Source of the DNA: Epiperipatus broadwayi | Taxonomy: Eukaryota > Onychophora > Udeonychophora > Euonychophora > Peripatidae | Length of the DNA: 64,000 bases | Direction: 5' to 3' | NCBI GenBank assembly: GCA_028023455.1 | Contig: JAQFVV010000287.1 | Span: 62,001-126,000, forward strand | Shown: positions 48,889 to 61,267 of the stretch, piece after piece | Layout: every line of letters begins with the position of its first letter | Numbering within the stretch: the first letter of the stretch is position 1 | The notes under the pieces: model-generated | The model's database searches: none | Seen by the model: the letters and a program-made list of their open reading frames with translations, nothing else | Told to the model about the DNA's origin: nothing | Made by a program: the position numbers and the translations under genes

Positions 48889-49942
48889 ATCTGTATGGGT
48901 AAAGGTTTACTTTAGCGTCCACGCTGTCCATATCATGTTCACCCTCTAGTTTTTAAAATTGGAACTAAATTATTATTCGAAAATCTTAACGTATATGCTA
49001 CTATATTACAATTACATTAAAATTTATTAAAATGTAAAAGATAATAAAAAAAACCATTTATCTTTTTAAAGAAGTTGAATTAATTACACTACATTAATTA
49101 AAATAATTTAAATTATTTGAAACTTAAGAATTTAACTATCTACATTTATAGCACTTATTACAAAAAAAAGACACGCTCTGGGTTCAAAAGTTCGAATTAC
49201 ATGCACACGTGTACAGTTTTATAGTTGCAAAAAATCGCAGGTAGATCTGTTACATGTTTAGTTCCAGATGATCAAATTTTGAATGTTGCTGCTATTCTGG
49301 CAGAAATATATGTATCAGTTGTGGAATGCCCTTCAAACTCCGGAATTGGCCATCAAATGGCTTGCAAGAAGACACCCCCTGAAGAATTACGCCATATGCC
49401 AACAATGCTTTGTTCACTGGTGATGTATTCTGCAGGTTTAGATGGGTGTAGATGTCACCATCACAGCTCAATCAGAAAGAGGTCTTTCTTTTCCCAAAGC
49501 CATATGCCTCTGAGAACAATTAGGGTATTTTGGGGCGCATAATTTGCCCCAAATATACATTGTGCATGAGACCGGCATCAGCAAAAAAATAGTAATTGAC
49601 TGGGCTAATTTTTGCCATGAGGAATGTGCCAGATATTTTGGAAAAAAAAAATCTGGTAGCAGCAGAGCTTTGTTTTCATCGTATCTACAAGAATTTGCCT
49701 TCCGGAGGAGACACAGCACTACCGTTTTTTTTCTCCAACTTTCTAGTATGCACAGGGCATAATTATGCTTAAAAGGGTAAATGCTTTTTTATTATTATTA
49801 TCTTTTACGTTTTAATTATAAATATTTACTGTTATTGTAATATAGGGGCAGATACGTAAGATTTAGAATATTTAGTTCTAATTTTAAAAACTAGATGGCG
49901 AATATGCTCTGGTCGCTAAAGTAAACCTTTACCATCTGTATG
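48889..49942 (+). mobile_element. Merlin (IS1016-like) DNA transposon, defective
   Basis: Terminal inverted repeats start 'ggtaaaggtttactttagcg' at 48898 and end with the exact complement at 49933, with extended similarity further in ('ctagtttttaaaatt'). A perfect 9-bp target duplication 'atctgtatg' flanks the element (48889-48897 and 49934-49942). A target duplication of 8-9 bp and the transposase text below are diagnostic of Merlin. At 1036 bp, with a frameshift and no visible acidic catalytic residues, the copy is non-autonomous. Confidence 0.9.
49215..49765 (+). pseudogene. Merlin transposase remnant (ISXO2/IS1595-type)
   Basis: Frame 1 (to 49542) contains AILAEIYVSVVECPSNSGIG, GCRCHHHSSIRKRSFF and SQSHMPLRTI, the N-terminal zinc-ribbon-to-linker part of IS1595-type transposases. 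After a frameshift near 49543, frame 2 carries ETGISKKIVIDWANFCHEEC, the conserved 'S..Tv.DW..fCR..C' block. The following catalytic 'DE.kf' region is not found before the right TIR, so the gene is truncated as well as shifted. Confidence 0.85.
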
Positions 49943-49989
49943 ATATAATTGTTTTGAATGTGGATACATTCAATATTCTTCTTATATAG

Positions 49990-50135
49990 TGAATCCCCTG
50001 CATAATTTGACACGGTAGAGCATCTGATTTGGGATCAAGACATCCCAAGATCAATTCTACCACTTGCAGGTCTGGTGTTCGAACTTCTTATGAATTCCCA
50101 AGTAATAGAACCATATGTCTTTTTATGAAGTGACG
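49990..50135 (+). repeat. tRNA-like SINE, family H
   Basis: 'cacggtagagcatctgattt' gives an A-box-like head, 'aagatcaattct' a weak B box and 'ggtgttcgaacttctt' the shared tail. Related to 29455-29795. Confidence 0.45.
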
Positions 50136-50139
50136 TTTT

Positions 50140-51415
50140 TACATAAACAAGTGTTTATAGTAATCGATCTATATGTTATCCAAAAATTATAATAATAACA
50201 GATTATATTGTCATATCTATATTTTAAAAAAGAAATATAATATTTACCTTTATTATATTCTTTACCACTATTACTCTTCCTGATATTATAATTATTTCTA
50301 TAACTTAAATATATAACCCATCAGAAATGGCATCCCTGACTGATTCTATGACAAATCATTTTTAAATCTCAATTTCTAAATTCATTCTTTTTTGTTGCAG
50401 GCAAAGGTCTCACTAAACAAACTTTCCAAAATTAGTCATTTTTGAGTAAGCTATAATCCTCACTACAATTTATAAGAAAATTATAATTGACTGCAATGCC
50501 TCGTGGGAAATCTCAATCAAAAACTCCCTATCTGCTCCCATGACTGCTTTATTATTACAAAAGGAATTATATGCTCTATATATTTGGAAAAAATTAAAAT
50601 GGTGGGCATGTAATTAAATAAAAATTATGTTGCACAAACACCAATTCCATTGTCAAACTTAGTTCATTACAATCAGGCTCAACATCAATCTAAATGACTA
50701 ATTACTATAAAGTTAAATAAAAGTAAAATGAGAGGAATATAGCAATGAAAAGGCAGAAAATACTACTTGTATCAGGAATTCCTAGCTTTGATTAACCAAA
50801 ATATGATTCTATGTCTTCTACTGAAAATCCTATAACTAAGTAAAATCACTAAACACCATATTACAACAATGTTATAATAAAGTTATGAATATTTATTTAA
50901 TACTGTATTACAATTATTAAAACTAATATTTCACTTAAGACTCATTCTTTATCCCATGAATATATTAATGGTGATTGCAGAATATTTAGTCAGTACATAG
51001 ATTGAAACAATAGACAAAATTCACTGTATAATTTAAAAACCAAATCAAAAACTAAGCTTATATAACAACAAAGCCCAAAAATAGAATAGTGTCATTCTAT
51101 CTTTTCATAGGTTTTTGATGCTATATAACTCAGAGAGAAGCAATTGCAATACTTACTGTAAATAATTCCTATGTTAGAATAAAATCAAATTTGAAACAGT
51201 AATTATACAAAACAAATCTTTTTCTTAGTACCAGGTATGAGATATTGCTTATAGCATTTTATACAGTATATAAAATCCCTATTTTTTCTCTGGTGCCTGA
51301 TTGGTGAAGGTATGAATGTTTGTGCAATGTCAGTGTCCAATTCACAACTATTACATTTAAGTGAATAAAATAATTCCACCATTTGTAAAAAAAAAAATGC
51401 TCAGAAAAAAAAATC
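50140..51415. other. AT-rich DNA without recognised features
   Basis: Nothing recognised. Confidence 0.4.
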
Positions 51416-51420
51416 AGTAC

Positions 51421-51539
51421 CTGCTTTTAACTACAGACATATAGTACATATTTTGTGGTAAAGGTTTACAGCCAGCTGCAGAAACAGCTACAAATGCTGA
51501 TTCATAATTCATCATTAAGGCATTCTGTGCTTTCATAGT
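51421..51539 (-). CDS. Putative 119-nt exon
   Basis: On the minus strand an acceptor-like 'ggggattgacag' and a donor 'cag-gtactg' bound a frame reading TMKAQNALMMNYESAFVAVS, then AAGCKPLPQNMYYMSVVKS. It is open throughout, phase 0 in and phase 2 out. The composition (Ala, Gly, Pro, Cys, Val) is far from what AT-rich DNA gives by chance, and codons are GC-richer than the flanks. A stronger internal acceptor ('gtttctgcag') would give a 55-nt exon in the same frame. Function unrecognised; it may instead be a retroelement fragment. Confidence 0.45.
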
Positions 51540-51544
51540 CTGTC

Positions 51545-53635
51545 AATCCCCTAATATAGTTCAGATGAATGACATATTCAGGAATGTTTAGTAAAAAAAC
51601 ATATTTACATTAAATCTTTAAAAAAAATTATTAAAGCAACTAATTAAAAATATTACAAATATTATGCAATATTTAAAAAAAAAATTCTGCCATTAAAGAG
51701 CAATTCGGTAAATATATAGTTGGGCCATAACACTGTTAAATATAACAGGTATATTTAAAAATTTTAATTTTAATTTAGTTTTATTAAAATTTGGAAATTT
51801 ATTTATAAAATATTAAAATGTTTGGTTTAATTTTCATAAAGTCTTAAAAAAATTGTTAAAGCAACCAATTATTACAAAAATGACAGGATAAAAGCTCAGA
51901 GCTTTTAATAAATGGTAACTATTGCTAGGTACATTCCAAACATTTTTTTTCATTTCTTACATTTATTTATATAATATTAAAATCCTTTGTTTAATTTACA
52001 TTAAATTTTTAAAAAAATCTGTTAAACAATTTAAAAAATTGTTACAAATATTATATTTATTAATATGTAATTAATGCAATGGAAATTACACTGTCAAATT
52101 CACATATTACAATGACAGTTTTTCAAAAGACAGGGTACATCTGGTTAACATTATTCATTGTGGATAAATCAATGCAAAAATCATCAAACTTTTATATAAT
52201 TAATTAATTAGCATTAAATTAAATCTTTTAATCACCACAAAGTGTTTATGTTTGTCCCATTGGATAGTGTATTCCAGAAAAAACAAAAAAGCTGGACAGA
52301 TATAAAAACATTTATTAAACAAAAAATGAAGGCTCTACAAAGCAAAAGATAGTTGAAGCAGTGGAAGAAATTGTTAAAGGACATCTACCAGATAATTCTT
52401 GTAGATAAATGAGTTAAGACTTGAATAGGTCACATAGGTATTCTTTATAATTTAGTAAGTCTTAAGAGTCATAAAGACTTCTGAAAACATAATCTTGAAA
52501 GATATTATTAACATATATTTATATAGAAGTATTAGAATATAGAATACTAGACTTGTTAAATCTTGTTTGATATATATTTAAATGATGAAAGATAACTATG
52601 ATATACACTGTTAAATGCATTGAAATTTGCACATACATTATTACTCGTTTTTGCTATCAGTTTATTGGATCTTATATTTAATCATTTCTCATTTGTTGAT
52701 TTTATTATAGTTAGTTTAACTTCAAGAAGTTAGATAGTTTTTCTTAAAAGAAGACAAGAATAAAAATATAATAAATAAAATCTTTTCATATCTAATCTTC
52801 AGGTTACAAATGATTATAAAGTCCAATTGAGAAAGAATTAAAATAGTAAAAAAAAAAAAGTTTAATCCTTATCAATGGGGGAAAAAAGGTATTGGTGTAA
52901 AATAATTATTTATAAATAATATTATTATTATTGAAAATTACTATTATTTGAAATTGAAATGATATATTTTAGATTTTTTTCTAAATTATTATTATGTTTA
53001 AATTAAAGGTTTTGAACTATTATATTAACAATGAATAAAAAAGTTATAAATAATTGTATTTAACAATTATCAATTTTACATCAAAAATCAATAAATAAAA
53101 TTAATAACAAAATTATAATATACAGCACATGTATTAAATATTTTTTAAATGATGTGTGTGTGTGTAATATTTATAAAAAATGTAAAAATAATAGAAAATG
53201 TACATATATAATTATCAAAATAAATAAGAAATTACACAATATAATTGTATTTTTCACTTCTAAAGAATGGTGATTAGATACCTGAATAAAAAGTATTGTA
53301 AAAATGTAAAGAAAATGTAAATTTTTAGATATTTATTTGATTTTAATAATCTAGCAAAATAATTCTTTAACCCTAATTGAGGACAATATTTTATTATAAA
53401 ATTTTATCATAGTCACTTATTTATGCATATTGGTTATCAGTACCTTCATTTTGAATTAATACTCATACTAAAGATCTATATTGACATTTTCTGAGTTTGA
53501 AGAGCAACACAATCAGATAATTCAACAATTTTGCATAACTTCAAAGCAAAAACTCAGTAATCTATTCCAGACAATAGCATTCAATTCTAAAACAAATCTA
53601 GTAATTGCAGTTTCAAAGCACATATAATCAATATA
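51545..53635. other. Very AT-rich DNA without recognised features
   Basis: Short TG and TA simple repeats; nothing else recognised. Confidence 0.45.
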
Positions 53636-53641
53636 TATATA

Positions 53642-54454
53642 TATAAACCAACACACACTGGGAGATATCTGCATTTTCCCTCTCATCACCATCCTGCACA
53701 ACTATTTTCAGTGGCAAAGACATTATTGGATAGAACAAAGAGACTTTCTGATGATAGCCATTTTCACCGGGACCTTTTTGTTACTAATAAAATGCTTCTT
53801 CATAATGGTTTTAATTACAAAATTATTAATAGGGCTTATACATATCAAAAGAAAAAAGATTTTGATACATCAAAAATTAAGACAATTTTGCCATATATTA
53901 AAAGAGTAACTGATAGAATTGGTAACATTTTAAAGAATAATAATATTCACACAATTTACACTAATTATAAAAAAATTAGTGAAATATTTCCTCTTCCTAA
54001 AGATAAAATTGCTTTGGAGTGTCATGGTGTGTATGAAATTCCATGTAGGGTCTGTCCACATACATATATAGGACAGACTAATCATAGAATAAATATTAGA
54101 AAGGAAGAATACATTCTGGCAGTGAGAGAAAAATCCAATTCATCAGCTATTTATTCTCATATTAAATTAACAAATCATGATATCAATTTTGAAAAAACAA
54201 ATATTTTAGCAAAAATTGAACAATATGACCAGAGATTGCTAAGAGAAGCTATAGAGATTTTTAAAAGGCCCAAGAGCATAAATGAAAGGTGTGAGTTAAA
54301 GAAGGTTAACAACATTTGGAAGAAACTATTGGAAGAGAAAATAAATTTTAAAACTTCTCAACCAATAGAATTTAAATATGAGGAGAAAGAAAACGATAAA
54401 AACGATTTTAAATCTCACATGCATTCTTATGATTTGAGAAAGAGGACGCTCTGA
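53642..54454 (+). pseudogene. Penelope-like element fragment: RT thumb and GIY-YIG nuclease
   Basis: Open frame from a (TA)n tract at 53628-53645 to a TGA at 54452. It begins KPTHTGRYLHFPSHHH, the hallmark PLE block after the RT palm, then the thumb TLLDRTKRL and ILPYIKRVTDRIGNIL. A GIY-YIG nuclease follows: HGVYEIPCRVCPHTYIGQT carries GVY and YIG, INIRKEEYIL the expected Arg, and RLLREAIEIFK the catalytic Glu. The C-terminus is Lys-rich and ends YDLRKRTL. The RT palm is missing, so the copy is 5'-truncated, yet about 270 codons are uninterrupted, which suggests a recent insertion. No start codon of its own is evident. Confidence 0.88.
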
Positions 54455-54500
54455 GGAAGGTACTTGATATTGTACTGAAACATCAGCATTTAGCTTTTTC
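54438..54500 (+). ncRNA. Hammerhead-like motif at the PLE 3' end
   Basis: Outer stem I GAAAGAG/CUUUUUC has seven pairs (54438-54444 with 54494-54500) and inner stem I GCU/AGC three. The core is CUGAGGA (54451-54457). Stem II is AG-UAC/GUACU with one bulged G. GAAAC at 54477-54481 is followed by AUC, so stem III would be a single pair. Predicted cleavage is after C54484. The TGA stop codon of the PLE ORF is part of the core. PLEs are known hosts of type I hammerheads, which supports the call. The minimal stem III lowers confidence. Confidence 0.5.
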
Positions 54501-54539
54501 ACTACACGGAATATCCTGCAAATAGTAATAATAATATGA

Positions 54540-54830
54540 CATATATATATCACTATCATCATCATTGTCAACCATTGTCAATCCACTGCAGGATGAAGAT
54601 CTCTCCAAGTTCAATTCATCTCCTATGATCTTTGTTACAGTTTTTAAAAGTGTACCAGTTATTTTCCTATTAATTTCATTCAAATCTGAATCATGTTCAA
54701 AATCTACTAATACTTGAAACCTATTTGCAAATTGTAATTTAAATTCATTAGAATGTTTTTCAAGATTAGGAATATCAATTGTAAATATTGCTTTTCTTAA
54801 TAATTTTTTGCCTCTTTAATTTTGCATTAT
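54540..54830 (-). pseudogene. LINE fragment: EN-RT linker fused to 3' end
   Basis: On the minus strand NEFKLQFANRFQVLVDFEH and NRKITGTLLKTVTKIIGDEL match the linker between endonuclease and RT in RTE/CR1-like LINEs ('F...L.NRF..L'). It then runs straight into the LINE 3' end ('gagatcttcatcctgcagtgg', then GAT triplets). The whole RT is deleted between them. Confidence 0.55.
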
Positions 54831-54899
54831 TACATATCTTACATCTTATTAATCAATGATCACTTTCTGTATTGAATTTATTAAGAACATTATATAAAT

Positions 54900-57250
54900 A
54901 TTGTACCGGTATAAATCCACTACGCTTACTCATACACAGTACCCGAGTTCAAACCCAGTCCACGTTTAAGAATAAATTCCAAAACGCCAACGAAATTCAA
55001 ACCCAAACCCCGGCATGACTAACCGATGATGACTTTATAACAGCACGGGGTTATCCCTTTACTAGCTCAACTCAGAACACAGACTAAATTACTTACAGTT
55101 TTATATACAGATCTATTATACTCTGGGTATCGGTACGGTCATTAATGTAATGTATATATTTAAGTTGTCAATACAGACAGTAGGTGACTAAATAGACTTC
55201 GAGAGTAATGAGGTGGAAGACACAAAATTAGAGTAAATAAATTGTTTAATAACAAATAGAGAGCATAAAAATATAGTATTCAAAAGTACGGTAAGATTTC
55301 CATAAATATTCTATTATAATTAGCTACTAGTCTTTAGTAATCATTTTACCTGGTAAACAAACTCATACCAATATTTGTGTAGTGAACTGATAGACGGGTG
55401 GTTAAGGGAATCAGAGCATTTGAGCATTGAAAATATTTCTCTACGATTTTATTAAGTTATTTTATTCGAATAGATTCGAACCGTTGCGTGTACGAATAGT
55501 TGGAGGGTGGTTTCGTATAACTATGATATCTAAGATTGATGTACTAGCGGTTGCCTAGATTGAAGAGCCCTACAGTAATCACTTGCGGTGCGTTAACGGA
55601 ATACCGGACAGCTTGTACTTTGACAAGGCTTAATGCCCCCAAGTAGCTCCGGGACACTACAACCAGCCGGGATCATTTCGAAACCCGGTGATCCAAGAGA
55701 TAACCTGGGAAAGAATTGCTTTCTTCCCCATATGGTAGTATGGCGAGACGCTAACTTCGGCGAAGGGAAGGCATTGCCACAGTCATCGAGGACGAGTGCT
55801 TGAAGTGGGTTTGAAAAGGAATTATACCAAACCTGGGTAATCAATTCGTCTATTTCTGCGCAACAGGCTGATATAACTATTCCAATAAAACATGGCGGAA
55901 TCAAACTGACCGCGAAAGCAATAATTAATTAAGTTTACTCTGAAACCCCTAAATCCCACAGGTCGTTCAGGCGGTAGCGATGCTAACAAATTATATGCTG
56001 AGAACTATTTCTCATTTCATGTAGGAAACTAAGATAATAAACTTAAAACCCTTTACATTTTTAAGATTTAAGTATCGGTTACAATAGTATGACAACACAA
56101 AAAAAAAACATAATAAAGTGATTTAATATCTGCCAACTCAATATATGAAATAATCTTTACTTTAACAACGAACTTCCTTTTAAAATAACTATAATCAATA
56201 TTATAAACTAGCTTTAAACAGAGTTGGAAAATATTTCTATTGGCATCGTTTGTTTATAGCATAAGTAAATAGGAAAAAAAAATATAATTGTCTTCATTTG
56301 AATTATTATTAGTAGCTACAATATTTACAAACTATTTTCTAAAGACTAGAGCAGAGGAAAAGGAGAAAAGAAAATTTACTGACAGGTTTGAAACAGTAGC
56401 GTTATAAACGAAAAAAAACTTACATGTGATTCATTTGATTGACAGGTTAACTTATAACATTAAGCTCGGGAGAAAGTTAAAAGTTCATGTAACACAGTTA
56501 CCCTTCCTTCTTCATCCGGCTTGGCTTCTCACAATGGTATTTCTGACGAACGTAGGCACGCATTTGAAATCTACTGGGAAGGCATAGTCAATTTGGAGAT
56601 TGGAAGCTAGAAATTGTGAAGCACATAAAACATGATCAGTCAGCGGCACAAAGATTCAAATTGGCGGGACAGAGATCAGCTCCTGGCACTTAGCCCATCG
56701 ACATTACGGTTTACTGGTGGACTTCTTAACAAAAGTTGGAGAGATTTCTCTAGCAACTACTTTGCTGTTTTTTGAGACGATCTACTCTCAGCCACGTCAA
56801 AAGTTAGAATGTTAGTTTTCTCTACGATGACCACGGTTGACCTTTCTGTCCGGTTTTTGTTTTAGGCTCCGCCTACTTTTCTCTAGCCTTCAGCAATCCA
56901 GCTTGACCATACAATATCAATTATCCATTTCCATTGTTCCGTTTTCAGCTATCTTTAACTTTAATACGCAATTTTAAATTGACAAAGTAATTACAAATAT
57001 AAATTCCTTATCTAATTTCGAATACAACTCAATTACTCTATACATTTGTACAATACAGATTTTAATTAAAACCACTGATCAAAGGAATGTGACTTTTGAT
57101 CAGTATTTTTAAACGACTTTGTATAATTCTAAAAGGCTAAAATTTAAGCAAATACACCCGCAATGAAACTTTTAAATTAAGCTGATATAAATTCACAAAC
57201 CACGCACACACGAATATTATTTCATGATTTGTGACATTTATGCACGGAAT
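54900..57250. other. GC-richer block of unknown origin
   Basis: Composition shifts sharply at about 54905 ('gtaccggtataaatcc') and returns to background near 57250. It contains a B-box-like 'gggtttgaactcggg' on the minus strand (54945) and a minus-strand ORF (55593-55904, 103 residues, including LVLDDCGNAFPSP and FEMIPAGCSVPELLGG) that I do not recognise. A T-rich, AATAAA-poor stretch like an LTR end on the minus strand lies near 55150-55260. I found no paired LTR or TIR. It may be a retroelement on the minus strand. Confidence 0.3.
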
Positions 57251-57299
57251 CTTTACATATTTATTTACAAAACATAAAATATATATAGCTCAATTTTTG

Positions 57300-58160
57300 T
57301 GACTTGAAATGGAAAAATCCCATTGCGGGCGAATAGTATTTCGAATTACCGTACTTAAACACATGAAACTAAGATCGGTTCTTCGATCTGTCTGTTTCAA
57401 TATATATATATATTCTGTTAGTCAAAATACAATCCAATTTTGCTGTACTTTCATTTGGATGCTTCTGTGTCCATTTCCTTTTAACATTTTTCTCAAAGAA
57501 TTCATAATATAAAGTTTTTCTTTTTCTGCAAACTCCACAAGTCTATGTCCTCTCTCATTTCAATTACTATAACCAAATTTACCTACAGCACTTTTATCTT
57601 TCATTTATTTACCAATTCTAGCATAAAATCTCCCATAACAATTTTAAAATGTTGTTTAGTCTGATCAAAAGCCTTTTATACATCCAGATAAAAATCTTCT
57701 ATTACTTCATCACTATAAAAACTCATTGGGGCATAAACTTGAATTATCTGCATTTGGTATCTGCTATTAAATTGAATAACTCATTTTGCCACTCTGTCCA
57801 ATATATCATCAATCTTCACAATGTTGTTCTTCCACTTTTTATTTATAATGAATCCTACTCCTCTTGTACTGCCAATATTTGTGCCTTATTAGTAGAGTAC
57901 ATGTCCACTTTTTAAATTGTCTCTTCATCTTTTATTCTAACTTCACAAAGTCCAATAATGTCCCATTTAATATGATAGTTCTTCCAATTCTTGTAATTTT
58001 CCTTCATTTGAAAGTGATCTGCAGTTGTAAGTATCTAAATAAAAAAGTTGTCATCAAATGGCAGCCTGAGCCCATAATCAGGGGATTCTTAGCACTCTCC
58101 ACCTTTGGTCACCAACTGCTGCCTTGACTGGTGACTTGACAGCCTCCTGGGAATAAGGGC
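57300..58160 (-). pseudogene. LINE endonuclease (APE-type) remains
   Basis: On the minus strand, through stops and shifts: HYWTL near the 5' side, SGHVLY, GVGFIINKKWKNNI, then FIWMYKRLLIRL and NILKLLWEILC (decayed 'G.FN'). ERT*TCGVCRK follows (decayed 'NERG.RL..F'), then FFEKNVKRKWTQKHPNE and LDCILTNRIYI (decayed 'Kwtw.sPdg...qIDyIl..R'). The order of blocks is that of APE endonucleases in CR1/RTE-like elements. All catalytic positions are degraded. Confidence 0.65.
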
Positions 58161-58169
58161 CATGATTTA

Positions 58170-60055
58170 TTTTTGTCTGTCATGATTGTATATATCTATT
58201 AGAAAAAACTTTTTTATTCACACACACATTCATTCTGCCTTATCAGGCAAATGAGAAGAAAGACCATGTTATTTCTTGATTAAATTTAGGGGTAAAAAGC
58301 TAATAAACTCATCATGTTGGATAATATTTGCTTGTAAGCAGTCCATCCATGTTTGTATACTATATGAATAATCCCATAATAATAACAGTTACAATGCCAA
58401 GAACATATGGAGTGAACATTAGGAATTTGCTCTACTTGGTTCCTTTAAGACCTCCAACAGGACTCAAAGGGTCTCCTTTCATTTAACATGCAAACTCCTT
58501 TTTGCAGCCATATAAATATCAAATACTGATACAAATAATTATATGGTGTCTTATATCCAAAGCAACAGCATACTTTTCACAGAGAAATAATCAGAATATC
58601 AGGATCTCTATATTTCAAAATGAATAAGGATTTAAATGTGACTTATTACAAACATGGTAACTTTCTATTCTAATTTGTTTCTATTCATCATAATTGTTGA
58701 TTTAGATTTCAAATTACAAAAAAACTATATATGGTAGAATTTCAATGCATCAAACCATAATCAGGTGTTTCTAGTTATGACTTACAAACCAAGGCAAGCT
58801 AATAAAATGACAGATTTCTCTATATAATATTCTGTCCATTACATGACTTTTTATAACCATTAAAAAGTAATGGCTATGTTGCCATGGTGATGTAATAATA
58901 TACAACTGAAAATATCTGATTATTATAATATTATATCTTTAAAAATAATTAAATACTTAATAATGTATAATATTTTTATTCTGGAATTATTTAATAATAT
59001 CAAATATATTTCAGTAGCAATAGTAATATTATTTTCACTATTGATGTAAAATATGTATAATTATTGCTCTCAAAAATGTTCATCTTGAAATTAGAGTGAA
59101 AATGTATTTATTTACTTGACCGAACATTTATAATAACTGAAAACTTATTTAAATGTCTGAACCTCTCTGTTTCATAACTCTGAAATAAATAATTATTAAA
59201 ACAATTTGACCTATGTACTTATAATTCTAGGAGCATGTATTTAATTATTTTGAAAGCCTATCCTAACATGGTATATAAAAATCCATACTTAAATGCAAAA
59301 AAAATTACTATACTTAATCTCACTAAGAATACCATGATTTAACAAATTTCTCCAATTGTTGCAATATCTAGGTTAAATATATATAATTAATTTTCTCCAT
59401 TCTTTGAAGATATGACCAACTTGGAATAAAATTTATCACTATAATAAATTCTGAAAACATGGTTTGAATCTAATTATCTAAGATGAAAATAATCCTTTGT
59501 GTTTTGAGAATGTATAAAGATATCCCATAGACTTTTGACTTCCACAAAATATTTTTAATACTCTAAAAAAATAAGAACTAAAATCCATAAAACAAAATCC
59601 AAAAATCTATAAACATGCTATTAACAGTCATTATTTTTATTCTTATATATTTATTGTTCTAGATCAAATAATTACAATGTTTCCAATAACACTACACTAT
59701 CCAGTTATTTTTAAATGAATGAAACTTGATAATATAGATCTAGAGATATACATGCACACAAGATTATGTCTTCATCTTTGGAATATCTATTAATTATCAG
59801 TAAAATGTACATTTTAAATTAATACTAAAATTTATGTTTATTAAAAGTATTTTATAAAACTAGCTACATAAATGAAACTAAAAAATAAAATCTGATTACA
59901 TAGGAATTCAATTGGCAATAATTAATTAACAAGTGAATTCTAAAAGAATCTAATGTTTTAAAAAACCTTAATAGTTAATAAAAAATCTTCCGCACAGATA
60001 AAGATGAAACAGTTTGATTACTCCAGAAAACAAAAGAGAAAGAAAACTATTTAAA
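58170..60055. other. AT-rich DNA without recognised features
   Basis: Nothing recognised. Confidence 0.45.
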
Positions 60056-60062
60056 CAGGAGA

Positions 60063-60590
60063 GAAAAAAAAGCAAGGTCCTTTTTCTCCTTTCCTTGTGT
60101 GTTCACACAACTGGGCTGCATACAGATTTGAAGCAGCAGAATAAACCAGTGGGGATTTTCTGGTTCTGATGTGTCACAAAGTCAGTTTTATAATTCAGTC
60201 ACCTTCTGATCATTGTAACACAGTAATGTAGCTACTTTATTTTGTTCATAATACCATTCATTAAAAATAGTTGCTCAATTCTTTTCCTATACACAGACCA
60301 TTCTGGTGGATTATTTACATTGAATTCATTTAATATCACCTGAGGTAAAGCCATTTTTCTTTGTTTCTCACATGAACTGCTTTTATAAATAAATTCAATT
60401 TCAGTTCATTTGTAATACCTTTCATCTCAATTCTTTGCCTATATATAAGCCATTCTGATGAATTATTTACGTCAAATTCACTTACCATCACTTGAGGTAA
60501 AGCCATTTTTCTTGATTTCTTGCGTGAACTGGTCTTATAAATAAATTTGATTTCAGTATTTATATTGTCCCCTCAGAATGAAGTACTGCA
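60063..60590 (-). pseudogene. Gypsy gag remnant with duplicated N-terminus
   Basis: On the minus strand two successive starts, MALPQVMVSEFDVNNSSEWL (near 60515) and MALPQVILNEFNVNNPPEWS (near 60360), each begin a Gypsy-type Gag N-terminus (short acidic start, 'W..Y..RI'). The first also continues IYRQRIEMKGI. Downstream AAQLCEHTRKGEKG in another frame resembles later Gag text. The two copies are tandem repeats of about 155 bp, so the duplication arose within the element or after insertion. No LTRs were found. Confidence 0.55.
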
Positions 60591-60599
60591 CCAAATTAT

Positions 60600-61080
60600 T
60601 TTCTATGTTTTGTTATTAGTTAATGGCAAATATTTTAACAAAAATATCCTAACCTCATAAGTTTACATGGTGGAATTTATTAGAATAACAAAATTCTTAT
60701 GTACATTTATCTATAAATGTTTACAAGTGCCTTGTGGCTTAATTAACTAATAATAAGACCTCTGTGGCCTGCAATTGTTTCTAGATTTGCTTTAGGATTC
60801 TACTTTGGTAAAATTCACTGGAAAAATCCTCTGTCCCAACTATTCTATTGTAAGTGTGTTGACTCTTCAGCAGTGACATCCCAAATTGCTGTACTTAAAT
60901 AAAAATGTGCTCTTTTTCTTATTCTTCCACTTATTTGTTACACACATTTTCTCTTTTCTTTTTGCAGGAAATTATGTAATACTATATATAATAAGTACAA
61001 AACTTTAATTTATTTCCAAAATAAATATAAAATACAACTATAGTAAAACATCATATCAAACAATGTAGGAGAAAGCAATA
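60600..61080. other. AT-rich DNA without recognised features
   Basis: Nothing recognised. Confidence 0.4.
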
Positions 61081-61267
61081 AATTTGACCTCTGATTTTAA
61101 AAATTTTATGAATAGGTAGATACATCACATGATCACTATCTCTTTTGCTTGTGTATAACTGTTGTTAAAACAGGCAAACTCACTATATGTATGCCACACC
61201 CAGCAAGCTAGAGTAATCAATGGATGCCAGAATGCTTGTGCATAAAATTCTCATCTAGTGTCTACTC

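Noticed and set aside
57309-58127. Plus-strand ORFs at 57309, 57649 and 57864
   Set aside because: They are shadows of the LINE endonuclease remains on the minus strand.
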